DNA of 64,000 nt from NCBI RefSeq assembly GCF_051622035.1, contig NC_135366.1, forward strand, positions 2,945,001 to 3,009,000. The letters run 5' to 3'. Source of the DNA: Arctopsyche grandis. Its lineage: Eukaryota > Arthropoda > Insecta > Trichoptera > Hydropsychidae. Below are positions 31,458 to 45,021 of the stretch, in pieces. The notes beneath the pieces were generated by a model. That model worked only from the letters and a program-made list of their open reading frames with translations, was not told the origin of the DNA and did not search any database. Position 1 is the first letter of the stretch. The number at the start of each line of letters is the position of its first letter. A program made the translations under genes and the position numbers.

Positions 31458-34400
31458 ATGTCGCTCGGCGGCGCCGTCCGACTCTCGGCCATCGCGCTGC
31501 TCCTCAGAGGTACAACACCACTCAAATAAACTAACAGGCGAAAGCCACGCGCATCCCATATCGAGCTTTTCCGCTTCCGCTTTCCCACCCCGCGCGGAAA
31601 ATGGAAAGCGCGCCCACCACCCCCCTCCCCCCCCCCAACCCCGACTAAAATTTATCGAAGCCCATCTCTCCGTGGTGTAATAACTAGATATCGATCGCAC
31701 TCGTATACAAGGAAAAACACTATCGATTTTCCGGATTCGCGTGAAAATGCATCGATCGGTTGTGCGTGCATGTGTGTGACCCCACACACACTCTCGCTCG
31801 ACCCTATAACGAAACCCCCGAGACCCAATTTCGCAAGATGGAGCACTCTTCCCAACCAATTTGTATGTCGTCACGCAATCACTTAAGGTCTGCTCTGATG
31901 TCTATCGGTTTTAATAGAACGAAATGGTTCCCCTGGGCGGAAATGCACGTCTGAAGTAATAATACTTAAATATTCACCTGTAAAGAATCCGTAGAAAGAG
32001 TTTGGGGATATCAAGCTACTACTAATAGTAGTATCTATTGTTTTGTTGTGTATTTCTTTATTGAATGATCGTACTTGTTTCTACATATAAGATGAATTCA
32101 ATCCATTTCAATTCCTATTTGACAAAATCTTTGTTGAAAAATATGAATCGCGGTTTTCTTTCTACTGCCCAGTTTACTGAGGAAATGAGGAATGATTTTA
32201 AAACTTTATAATACGTACATAGTTGGTAACAGCTTTTCGGCACTGTAGCGTTTTCCAATGTAAAAAAAAACATAAAAAAAAAAATTAAGGAAAAATTATA
32301 AATTATAAAAACTAATAAAAATCAAAATTTAGAGTTTGTTTACTGCCAATATACGACAGTCTCGTTATTGGAATTGAGCCGATCTGAGAATGTCTCATGA
32401 ATATGGGAATAAACTTAATTGGCTTTTATTCAGTAATAACCATTCTTTGTTATTAATAAAATAGCAATGAATAAACTTTGCTTTTTAAAGCAATTATAGT
32501 TTATAAGTCATAACGTTGAATCAAAATAGTGGAACATAATTGAGTTAACTTTCCAGGTTATACCTATTATTACTCAATTCTTTGGCTACTACAATGTTTT
32601 CCAAAATTCTATCGAGAAATGCTAACATTTATATTATTTATACTATTTATTAACATGCTTCATTAGCCGGGCCTGCTATACTTTATTGTGCATTGTATTT
32701 GAGACAATACATTTGTAGTGGGTGTTCGGTAGCTCTCTCTCTCTCTCTTTCGTGGTTGTAAATGCGAGCGTACGAGTGAGATGCAATAAAGGGTGATATT
32801 TTATGATTTTGGTATCGTAAACATTTGTTGTGAATTTAATTGCACGACAGCTCGTGACCTCTATAATAAAAAACGATTTCCCATTGTTTTTGTTATTATT
32901 CAATATTATTATAGATATAAAATAGTGGAATTAGAAAAATACCTGAGAAAGAAAAAGTTTGCGTTGGTATAAATATACATATATGTATATAATATAATAA
33001 TAAATTGATATAACCAATGATATACTGGCTCACAAGTAAGTATTCAAATACGACCATTATAGTGTCGACCACAATCGTTGTTAGCAATTCTCGCCTTTGG
33101 CATTCAAAAGGTTAATATCCGGTTGACACGATACGAGTGCACTCAGACCGAGTCCGCTAATTTTGGACGTTGCCACGTTACGAGAAACGTCCGAGTGACT
33201 CAGTCTGAGTTTACTCATATCGTGTCAACCCGGTATTAGAAATAATTTAAATGAAAAATTTTACATTTATTATATTGATTGAAAAATGGTCGATTTAGAA
33301 TTTCCCACTCGTGATTTATTTCTTGAAGTGAAGTTGTTTCTATACATTATATCTTAAGAATATTACTGAAAATGTTTACATCCAGCATTCGTTCGTACCT
33401 TTGGATCAAAACATATTTTGCAACACCTAAATTCTGAATTGGCAGCATCGAAACGATTACGATTTTTATTAGACTTCGAGTTATTTTGAATGCTCGTGGC
33501 TTTTATAGCCTATAGATAGCATACTCTCTAAACCAAACGTATCAATATTTACCCCAACAACAGAATGCCATTACGATTCCAATAAGCATCCAAATAAATT
33601 ACGTATCACCCATTAGACTGTGATTGGTTTGAAAATTTTTACTACGCATATGATGGAATCACTTTTTAATTGCCTATTAGACCGTACGACTCGCCCGAAA
33701 CAAAAATTGCGTTTTAGTAATTGAGTAAGCACTGCATAAGCAACTTCATCATCAGAAAATAGTAGGTTCACGTCATTTAGCCTATTTGTTAAAGACGACA
33801 CTTATGGATATCGCATCCCATCAACTCAACCCCACGTTTCAAATTGAAACGAAGGATGTATTGCATATTTTATTCCATGTTATCTTGTAGAAATGCTTTT
33901 TAATATGTACATAAACGTTGAAGATTTTATTATCAAAGTCTATTGTGCGGTATTCGATGAGTATTCCAACATCTAATGAGGTTTTGCTGAAATGCAGCCG
34001 ACTATTCAATAAAAAAATAAATTGGAACGCAGACTTCCATATTGGAATACTCTTGAATGGAGTACTTGTGGGTATAGCAGTACCTATAAACACAATGGCG
34101 ACCGTATTATTGAGTTTTAGAGTGCCAGACAGCGACAAAGGATCTGTACGATCTGTGGAAAAGAAAATCCTTCTTATTTCAGAGTTTTTTTCATAGTTAG
34201 AATGTAGTACGTAATAAAAAAAAAACGGATGTGACCAAACCACGACTGCATCAATGTATTTGAGGAATATAAGACGGTTTAAAACAAAATTCGATAATTA
34301 AACATGCATACACGTTCACTCATAATGGCCATGAGAGCATTTTTGATACAAGTTTGAGCGCTAATGTAGGGAAACTCAAACAAGACAAAAGTTCTACTTC

Positions 34401-37400
34401 CGGTTGTCGGATTTTGTTCAAAATTGTTTATTACTTAACATAACTATACATATTATAAACATAAAAAACAAGAAGATAGAAATAATTTAAAAAGGTCAAA
34501 ACAAAATTTTGTTTTAAAAAAATTACTATTTCCGGTTTACGAATTCTAACCAAAACCTTGTCAAATTGGTACATAAAAAATATAAATTTTCAGCTTGATA
34601 TGTTGAGTGGTGCGGAAAAAGTCGTGTAATCACAACATTTTTGAATTTTCCAAGAGGAAAAAATCCCACTTCCGGTTTATTAAATTTGATGATTTTTTTT
34701 TACTGTCATCAAATTGATACATGAATTATACTCCAATTTTCTCGTGAAGAACACACATATTTTAAGCATCGAAAATAATAGTGGAAGAAAAATCGAACAA
34801 GAGTAAACTGCCACTTTCGGTTGACGTGTGTTCACCAAATTTTATATACAACTCGGTATTAAGCTTAAACTTAGGTATTAAGCTTAAAAAGATATGAAAT
34901 TTATTTTCAATATATTGAGAAATGAGGCTTCTGAGAAAAACAGCAAAATGATGATATGTTTTTCTCTGATGTAAAAGTACTACTTCCGGTTGAGATAAAA
35001 ATACAAGTGTATGAAATTTATCATTTCTATTACATGTAAAAATGAGCGGCTTTAGAGATAATCGAATCCATAAACTTACAAGGGGGGGTACAACTCAAAA
35101 TTCCGGTCAATTTTACGTAGTATCAATTAACATTTCAGTAACTGGTAGTAAGTTTCACTTTGATAGGACTAATGGTGTTCAAAAAACACAATTTTTTCTA
35201 AATCATGAAACATGTTACTAAGTGCATAGATAAAGTAAAATATATATATGTACACGAAGCATAAGCTTTCCCAAACGAGTATTCAAAAGTTTTGAAGTGG
35301 GTTCTTTGGATGCAAACTCACAGCAGCTCAGCAGAAAATATACAGAAGTAAAATAGAGATTGTTTAAAGTACATTGGGTCGTTAAACCAATTTAACTATC
35401 TTCCATGCTACAGCAGCGTTGCTATAAACTTAAAAGCATTTCATTTTTATTTTCCACAGATTTAAAATGAAAATGTTACATTTGCTCGTTATTGATTTGC
35501 ATTCGTCTCAGAACGACCTCGAAATCTTTCAGGCCAGAAACGTAGACGGATTGAGCTAATTGAAAGCAAAAACTTTCGTGCTACACAAATGCTTTCATAA
35601 AATCTCCCATTTTTTCCATCCACCTACATACGTTCACCCTTAGAATGCTGACCAACGCCGATCTGTGTTCTGCCAACAAATCCATGGACCGATAGGCTTA
35701 TTTTGAGTATGTACAAAGTAAACAAGAATATTACCCACTAAGCCTTTCCAGGTAGCATTGAACATGGGTCGTATAATCCGTGTCAATGTTTATAAAGACT
35801 GGTTTACACCGGAATTTTTGAATTTATAACCATAGCGGAATTTCTCGATGGAAATCCCTAACTGCTCAGTATTTTAGATTGTGGCTTGGCATTTAGATTG
35901 TGAGCATTACATTTTAACAACAATGATGAAGATGGAACTAGTTTTGGAAAAATACATTCATTAATAGGCTTATTTTGTTTATTTTATATTGTTGCAAGAT
36001 ATATTAGAGAGACTGGACAAACCTTTACACAACTTGGAATCCTCGGCGGTAGGGGACCGTGAAAACGTCGAAGTGAAAAAGTCGAAAATATTCGTTTATC
36101 ATGTATACATATGAAAAACGGTTAGTATATGTATATATCAGTGGCGTGCGGTAAAACTCTCTCTCCCCCCGTCGTACATCCTCACTTAATTTGCGCGAGC
36201 AGGATACAACAGGAACAAGAGGAATAGGCTTTTCCTCCCGCATCCTGCGCGCGCACATTAAACAAGGCTGTATGACAAAAAGAGAGATAATTTCACCGCA
36301 TGCTACTGATATATATTATATATACATAGTACCGTTTACCATGCACCCTTTTTTTTCTGATCTTTCGACTTAAGATCTTTCGATTTTCGATCTTTGCCTT
36401 CCGATATTTGCTTTTTCGACCTTTTCACTTTCAGTCCCGTGAGGTAGAATTTTTATACCCGCTTTCTATTAGATTTCTAAATAATTCTAGTTGGAAATGT
36501 TGGCAAAATTTTCAGCGTGGCGGGCTTTCAACAGAAAATACGTCAGCACTCAAAGGGTTAAGTGCAATATAAATAAATTTCAATCCCTACAAATTACAAT
36601 ATTGACTCACTGGGATATTCCCGTCTTCCCGGTGACTCAAAACACCCTCATTGTAAACCATGTGAAAATATGAGACATTTTAGTAAAGTCTCACAAAAAT
36701 CTTGATCCAGTTGTTGAGCACTTACAGCAGATTAAATTTGTTGGTTTATGTTCATATGCTGCTATCGATTGGCAATGAACAAGACCACCATTGCGGGCAC
36801 ATAATATTCTTACTAAAGTCGTGTTTTAATTTCAAAATCAGTGACCAAATAATTTGAATTCCTTCCCATTCACCCCTTGTATAAAATAAATCAATCTCGC
36901 TCTTTTGCATTTGTGTTCCATTTCCAATTGGAAATCTTATTTTACGACGGCGAAACGAACACTTGAAATTTATATATATCTTGTTTATATTGGAAGTTCG
37001 CTCATAACCATGAGTTTACTTTATATGTATTTTCATACATTTATAGTTATACGATATTTTTAGATTCGTTTGTTCGTGAATTGCTAACAATGGATCACGT
37101 TGTAGTCGAACGTTGCAAAATGCAACTGGTTGTACATTCGCAATAAAATCTTCAATTAAAAATTACATATATACATATATGTACATATATGCATATATGT
37201 ATGTAGGTATGTATATAATCCATACAAATCATGAGAATAATCACGATGTGTTATTATCGTAGACATGCATGACATATCTAATCAGAGTTCAAGGATTGCT
37301 TTTATAGAACATATGTATGTATGCTTTTAAGTATGACAAGCTCACATGCTTTGTGCAAGTAATTCGAGAAGTGTTTCCCAACGGGGTGCAATTAGAAAAT

Positions 37401-40400
37401 CATTAATATTTTTATTTTATTAAGAATTCCACGTGCCGAAATCGATTTTTAAATCTGAAATAAATAAGTTAGAAAATAGGTCAACAATAAATTAATTTTT
37501 TTCTACACAATCATAGTTAAAGTCGAGCTCTTAACCTCTTAATCGCCATAAGCGCACCGGTGCGCGTTCTTTCGTGTTTAACTATCGCTTTCGCTGCTTG
37601 TCATTACATATATCGCTGTCTTGGAGTTTAGTTCTAGTTTAGGCCTTGAACTTAATTTAAACAAATGTGCAATTATGAGCTATGGACGTGCACATTCGCT
37701 CTATTGTCACGGATATTCCATTAGATCCGTCTTGTTGAAGCGTGTGGAATCTATTGTCGATTTGGGTATCACTTTTGATCCTCAGCTCACCTTTCACAAC
37801 CATATCAAGAAAGTCGCTGACGTTTCCTTTCGTCGACTTGGATTTGTTTTGAGATATGCAAGATTATTCTCCAATCCTTTGTCTTCTCGCTTGCTTTTCA
37901 ATTCGCTTGTGAGAAGTAAGCTAGAGTATAATGCGATTGTGTGGAATCCGCATGAAGCAAATTACTCTCTGATGATTGAGAAAGTGCAAAAAGCATTTCT
38001 TCGTTTCCTATATAGGAAAGAATATGGGTATTACCCATATCTCTACCCCACTCCTTTCCTTTTGGGCATGCTTGGGTATAATTCCCTTGAACTTCGGAGA
38101 AACTTCTCATTAATTCGTTTCGTTCTCCTGCTCTTACGTGGTAATACGTCATGCCCGTTGTTGCTGGAGCAGTTGGGACTTTATGTCCCTAATCACTATG
38201 TGCGTGGTAGACATCATCATTTGCTGGCTGTACCTCCTGCCCGCACAGTCCTTTTTCGAATGGCTCCTATTCCAAGAGCTATCCGACTTCTTAATGAAAT
38301 CGTTGCTGCCGAAACTGAATGTGATATTTTCCACCTTAGTGAGCGTAAATTGTCGGAAATTACTCTAACCCATTTGTCTGGTAGTCTGCGCTCATCATTG
38401 TTTTCATGATTGATTGTGATTTATGAGTGAAATTTTGATTAACTCTCTTCCATTTGGGCCTTACAGGGATGTTTTGTATTTGTAGTTGTTTCTTACATAT
38501 TTATTGAAACTGGCTGTAGGTGCAAGGCATTCCTTATGCTATATTTTATTTGATATTTTTACTTTATCTGTTATTATTAAATGCTATTTTTTATGTTTAT
38601 GTATGGATGTATTTATGTTTACGTTTAATTGTTATTTTGTTTTTTTTTTCTTTTTTGTGTTATATTTTTGACCATTGTGGCGCTTTAGGAATTCCTGTTA
38701 TGCCACAATGGTCTGTTTAAAATAAATAAATAAATAAATATATACATGTTTACCACTTGATTTTTAAAATTGATAAAATATCTTGTGATACTAATGAAAT
38801 TGATACTAAAATGTCTGTATTTTCCTTAGTTTGTAATGTATTCAAGAGGTAGTGTCAAGGGTTGGCACTAAACACAAACATAAAGTTGCAAGTCAGTTGA
38901 ACAGAGCGCACCGACCATATATATGTACATATCATTCAGGGGTAGCCCGAAAAATGGTATCATGGGAAAATTTTATTGGGTCCATCGGCTATGCTGCCCT
39001 TCCCAAATGTAAATAAATATAATATATAACTATGGTAGGGGGCATGGTGGTTTTTGAGGCATTGAATTGGGGCTTGGCACATAAAAGGTTGGGAAACACC
39101 GAGCTAGATTGCATATATGTACATATTACACAACATTACGCAATTTCAAGTCCAAAGGTAGAAATTATCATATTACAATGCACCCAAATGGCTATTGCTT
39201 TTTTATAATATTTTGAGTGTTTTTGGTAGGATTTCAGAATAACAATGAGCCTAATTGACTACCGTTTTTGTGCGTTAGCCAATTAGACTATGACTAGGGT
39301 CAACACTCAAAGCTTGAAATCTAATATATAATTTCGAAAGAAACTTTGTATGTACCTATGTAAGTTTTGGTTCGTAGAATCCGTGGCGTTATCGAAAAAA
39401 ATCAATTCCGCTTTCGATTCCATTTTCGATTTCGATTTCTATTCCTTTATCATTTCCGGATCCAGATTCTTTTTTCAGTTCCGGTTCAGGATTATTTTTT
39501 CAGTTCCGGTTCCAGACTCTTTTTTCAGTTCCAGATCCGAATTTCTGTTTCAGTTTCGGTTCCCGATTCATTTTTCAGTTCCGGTTCCCGATTTTTCCTT
39601 CAATTACGGATTCCGATTCTTATTTCAGTTCCGGTTCCGGATTCTTGTTTCAGTTCCAGATTCAAAAACAAATGAATGTATACTATATATTAAATAGATT
39701 AGCCATGTTTCAGCGGTTTATACTATAAATACCGAGCAAAGCCAGGTAAACCCACTAGTATGATATAGAATATAAAAGCAAAAAACAATTTAAATATGAA
39801 CGTTTTTGACACATTTTATTTTAATAAACAAATACATACAATACATTTTCGGGGTGCAATGTCATTAATCAGAAAATAAATATTTATATCATATCTAATC
39901 AAATGACCAAAACGTCTCATTTGCATATCACATTTTTGATAGAATTTGGTGTCTCCTTTTACCATGTCATATTTGTTGAGCCTGCTACGGATTGTCAGCC
40001 ATCAAATAACCCAAAATCCGCATCTCCAACTTCAGCTCATCCTGAATCTTAATGACGAATACTGATCTAACTGTTTAAATTTTTCAGTTGCACGCGATGC
40101 ATCTTGCACCACAACCCGTGACTACTCCGCCGATATCGGCTCCAACATCACCATCCCTTGTAATGGACTTTCGGAGCTGACGAACGTCAGCGTCATGTGG
40201 GTCTTTCAAAAGAAGGGAGATAAGGAAGTCATCAGACATGTCGTTAAAGTAAGTATTTTCCTCGTGAATATATCGATGCAAATACTTACATAATTGCACA
40301 AAGTATGCATCAACGCTGAGCATATGTAAATTTAGCTTTATTATTCTTCCCTTAAATATTCAACGGGACTTTACATGAGTCATAGCATTGCTGGAATGCA

Positions 40401-43400
40401 TCGCTGACGTCACATCAGCACTTATGTATAACTTTACTATTGTATTCTGTTGATTGTCATTCGTGATAATACCCTACTATCATTAACGCTGTATGAAACA
40501 AATAGTATACCTAATACACATGTAATTATATAAACCACATGCAGTGTATTATTACAGCGTTTTTACAGAACTAAATCAGCGAATTTATATCAAAAGAGAG
40601 TCTAAAGATTATAACTATTATTTGGTGTCACGACGAAACGTCCCCGGACGAAACGTCGAACGATACAACATTTCCGGCAAAATGATAACACGACATAATA
40701 TCTACGGACAAAGCCAATTCGCGATATAATGTCCACGGACAAAATGATACCGCGACATAATAATTTTTTATCGAAAAAAAACGTACAATAATTCAATAAA
40801 ACGTGTGATGACGAAGATATTACACACGTCCTCTGGCATGATGAATAAATGAATATTAGATAAGCCATCCTAATTGACATTTGATCGTAAATAACACACT
40901 CTATCATTAGAACTTTCGAATTATTTGTATTAATAAGAAAACAATGGTTTTGTTCACTTTATTTAGTGGGCGTCATTTTCTTGCTTCTTTTGAGTATACT
41001 AAATTATAAGTATTGGTCGTTATAATTATTTATTATAGTGTCAATTGTAAATTATTTTCACAATCTACAGAATTATGTACATAATGTTAACGTTCTGTTC
41101 ATCATTCAAGAATTTTTTTTTAAATAATAGGTTATTAATAGTACCATAATGATCGTACAGATTTTGAAATATGTAATGATCGTTATTGATACGTAAACTC
41201 GGTTGAGTTTTTAAGATTACCTTTATTTATGTTCAGTATACAAATATTACTGTATGTACGGCGAAGGAGGTAGTTGCTCGACTTCGAAGGAGTGGTTTGG
41301 CTGAACTCCAGAGGCTCACTGGCATCTGGAGCTGGTGTAATAGTGTGTATCCTGGCGATGTCATTTTACTTCCAGGAGTTCCTACGGGCTCGAGGTTATT
41401 CTTTGTATAGTTGTCCCTTAAGGTTGCCCCTTAAGGTTGAGTATGCAGCGAGTCGAATCACGTATTTACCCTTGTGTGAGCGATGATAATTTCAGGTGAG
41501 GTTGGATCTGTATGCTCGTACAGGAACGTGATTATGCAATCGTGCAACTTATGTTTTATGGAGAAATAGGTGAGATCATCAACCTCGATTCAGGATCATA
41601 CAAGTTGTACTAGATTCCTACAATACTATGTAATTACTGTGCAATAATTGAGAGTAATTACTCTAAGTGTACAATAATAGATCATTGTTGCACAATTTTA
41701 AGTCAACTCTTTTATACATGTACAAAAATAATATGTACATACATATATACTTATGACGCAACAAAAATCATAGTCAAATCGAATCGAATAAAAAATATTC
41801 TTGTTCTACATTCAAATTAAATTGAATTTTAATTTACAGGATGATGGAAGTCTGACGTTGAACTTTGTCGATCCAAACGACACTGGAAATTACTCGTGTA
41901 CTGCCGATTTGGAAAATAGCAACAACAGCATAATTATAGAAAATGTCCGCGTAATTGTCAAAGGTCAGTTGTGTTATTGTATCGATAAAATGGAATACCA
42001 TGCTTGAGAATTAGGTTTTAATGCATTTAATTGTATTTTATCTATTGTTGCTGATGCATGCCGAACATAAATAAGCATGGATATGTAAACATCCACTCAA
42101 TTAATCAAATTATAACAGTTTAATATGGCAATAAATATTAAATTGTTTATGTTTCATAAACCATTGAGGAAAATTGGCTTATTTTGACATTAAATCGATA
42201 TTGATCTCAACTTGTTTACAGATGTACTGACATACTTATGTAAGTGCACCAGTACTTGATTATTATATATTACTATATTATTGATATTTTGTTTTTTTGT
42301 GCTATATTATTTTTGAACATTGTGGCGCATTAGGAATTCCTGTAATGCCACAATGGTCTGAACTTTAAAATAAATAAATAAATTATAAGGAAAAAAATAA
42401 ATTATTATATTTTCAGCCTCTAAGACTAATCAGATTAGATAACAATTAGTAGTAGACATGCAAATGTACCGGTTGATGATATATGTAACTATATAGCTTA
42501 TGTTTTCTTATCTTATTTTTGGTACTAAGATCATTTTACTTGTACAATCATTTTTCGTACATAGATTTGGTATATTTTATTTTAGAGTTTTGTTTGAAAG
42601 TGACACTGATACAGTATTATGGCGTAGGAGTGGGTTCAGGATCCAAATGAAAGGCCAAAGTCACTTTACAGCTCAAAATCCCAAAGGTCTACACGGAACT
42701 ACCGCTCACTCCAGAATAATCTGATCTACCAACACAGCTTCCCCGATCCATTAATGTGTCTATTGTCTAGGCACTTAAATGGCCACCCTGGCGAGTCTAT
42801 TGTTCACGCACTCACTCGCCCACATCTGTGAGAACTCCAGCGTATCCTTTGTTTGAGCGCTTACTGAGTCCCGTTAACCTAATCCAGGGTCTCTATTGTT
42901 CACCCACGAATGCACTTAGACAGTGGATACTCTCTCATGTTCTCACCTTACAGTATCAATTACTAGTCCAGTATCAACTACTATGTACTATCAATTATTG
43001 GCACCTTAAGATCTATCAAAGTCAGTATCAACTACTGTTTCTGTTTCAATCATGAGTACTGTTTCATTCTCTATTACCAAATATGTAAAATATCAACTGC
43101 CAACTCAGCATCCATAACTGGTACAGTATGAATGTACACACATTTGCAATATTTACAACCAGTACAAAATCAACTAAAGGTGCACTTATCATATGTATAT
43201 ATGTATATATTCAATTTTAAACAAACACTATACCTTATAATTAGGGATTGCAAAAATACCAGAATTTCCGATACCGGTATTATCGAAATAAAAAAAGAAC
43301 GATACTAGTATTATATTACCGGTACTTTCGGTATTTTTTTTAATTAATTAATTTTTAGTAAAAAAATTTAAAAGGCTTGCGAACTCGAGACACATTGTAA

Positions 43401-44942
43401 GGGGGCCGCGATACCGAAAATGTTGCCGAACATTATATTTAACGATATGTATCGGAAAACAGTAAAAATAAAAACAATTTAAAAGACGTGTGGCGTGATA
43501 AAATAAAGAGAGATCGAAAGCAATTTATAAAATAATAACTCGCTCAATATTGCGCATGCAAAATATGGTAAACGGGCTAAATCCCAAATGTGAATTGCTA
43601 CCAGGATAACAGCCGCTACGAAAATCGCTCGCGCGGATTTCGTGTCGCACAGGAAAATTTCCGTACAGAAAACTGCCCAAATATTGCTCAGCAAATACTT
43701 TTTTATACGAGATTTGGGCAGTTTTCTGTAAGACAATTTTCCTGTGTGACGAATTTTCATGCAACAGGAGACGCACGCGAGCGATTTTCGTAGCGGTGGT
43801 AATACTGGTAGCGATTCACATTTGGGATGTGTTTACCGAACCGCAAAATATATACGCATCGGTCGTTTTCGTAGTTTTTAGCCATGGAGATGTTGTTTTC
43901 GACAAATAAAATGTACAAATATGAAAAAAATCGATACTATCGGTATTTCTTTTTTTAATACCGGTATTACCAAAGGCTTATTTTCGTCAAATACTGAAAC
44001 TACTGGTATCGGTACTTTCGATATTGCAATCCCTAATGAAAATCTGAACGATTAGTAGGTACATAATAGTTAATTTGCATGTATAGTATGTAAAACCACA
44101 ATTTTATCTAAATTTCTGTACAATATATGTAATGTTTAATGTTGTTTTACCTTTCTTTTTTTCCATGATTAATGTGTAACTGTGTTATCAGGTCCCCCAC
44201 CACCCTTAGTAAACGTTACGACCCACCTATCCACAATTTTGGGACTAATATTTTGGGATTTAGCTGGAGACGGCGGCTATCCCATAATTGATTTTACCGC
44301 AGAGTATCGTGCTGCATTACCGCCTATCGGCCAAACAACTTTAGAACCCTGGCGTCCAATCTCACCCACTCATATCAGTCCTAACGCGGTAATTAAAGTT
44401 ATTTTACCATTTATAACAATAAGGATTAAAGAAACATTTACTCAAACCGTTCACTATCAGCTCAGTGTATATGTACATACATATGCATAGGTATGCAGGT
44501 ATATTTATGTTTTGCAAATGTTATAGTTTCCATATAGAATTCATTATACACAGGTACTACTAAACAAATAACATCGACAATACATAAATATATATTATTA
44601 ATTCATATATTTGTTTATAAATGGTTTAGATTTCAATTCACTAAATCCACCTAATGAAAATTTTGGTAAAGTCGAAGCCGTCGCTATAAAATTACAGTTC
44701 TGAAGTTTTCCTGTACAGATTATTGTATTTGGCGGTTTCATAACAGATATCTGGTGCTCTAAACAAGCAGGGCCGCGCCTACCATATGTACAAATGTGTG
44801 CAACGCACACAGGCGGCCGAAATATAAAGGCGGCCGAAAGAAATGAGAGTTGTAACGAACGTCTCGCGAGTTGATGCAGAGGGCGTTTACGTCGTTCTTC
44901 CAAGGGTCGGGATCTATGGAAACGTGGACTAACCTTGGGATA

Positions 44943-45021
<79 letters not shown>

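Noticed and set aside
33839-34243. Overlapping plus and minus frames in the Ig/FN3 intron
   Set aside because: No motif, mutual antisense overlap and AT-rich composition indicate chance.
39350-39697. Frames rich in FRFRF and SVPVPDS repeats
   Set aside because: They arise from the minisatellite with a 25-bp unit; two overlapping frames show the same periodicity.
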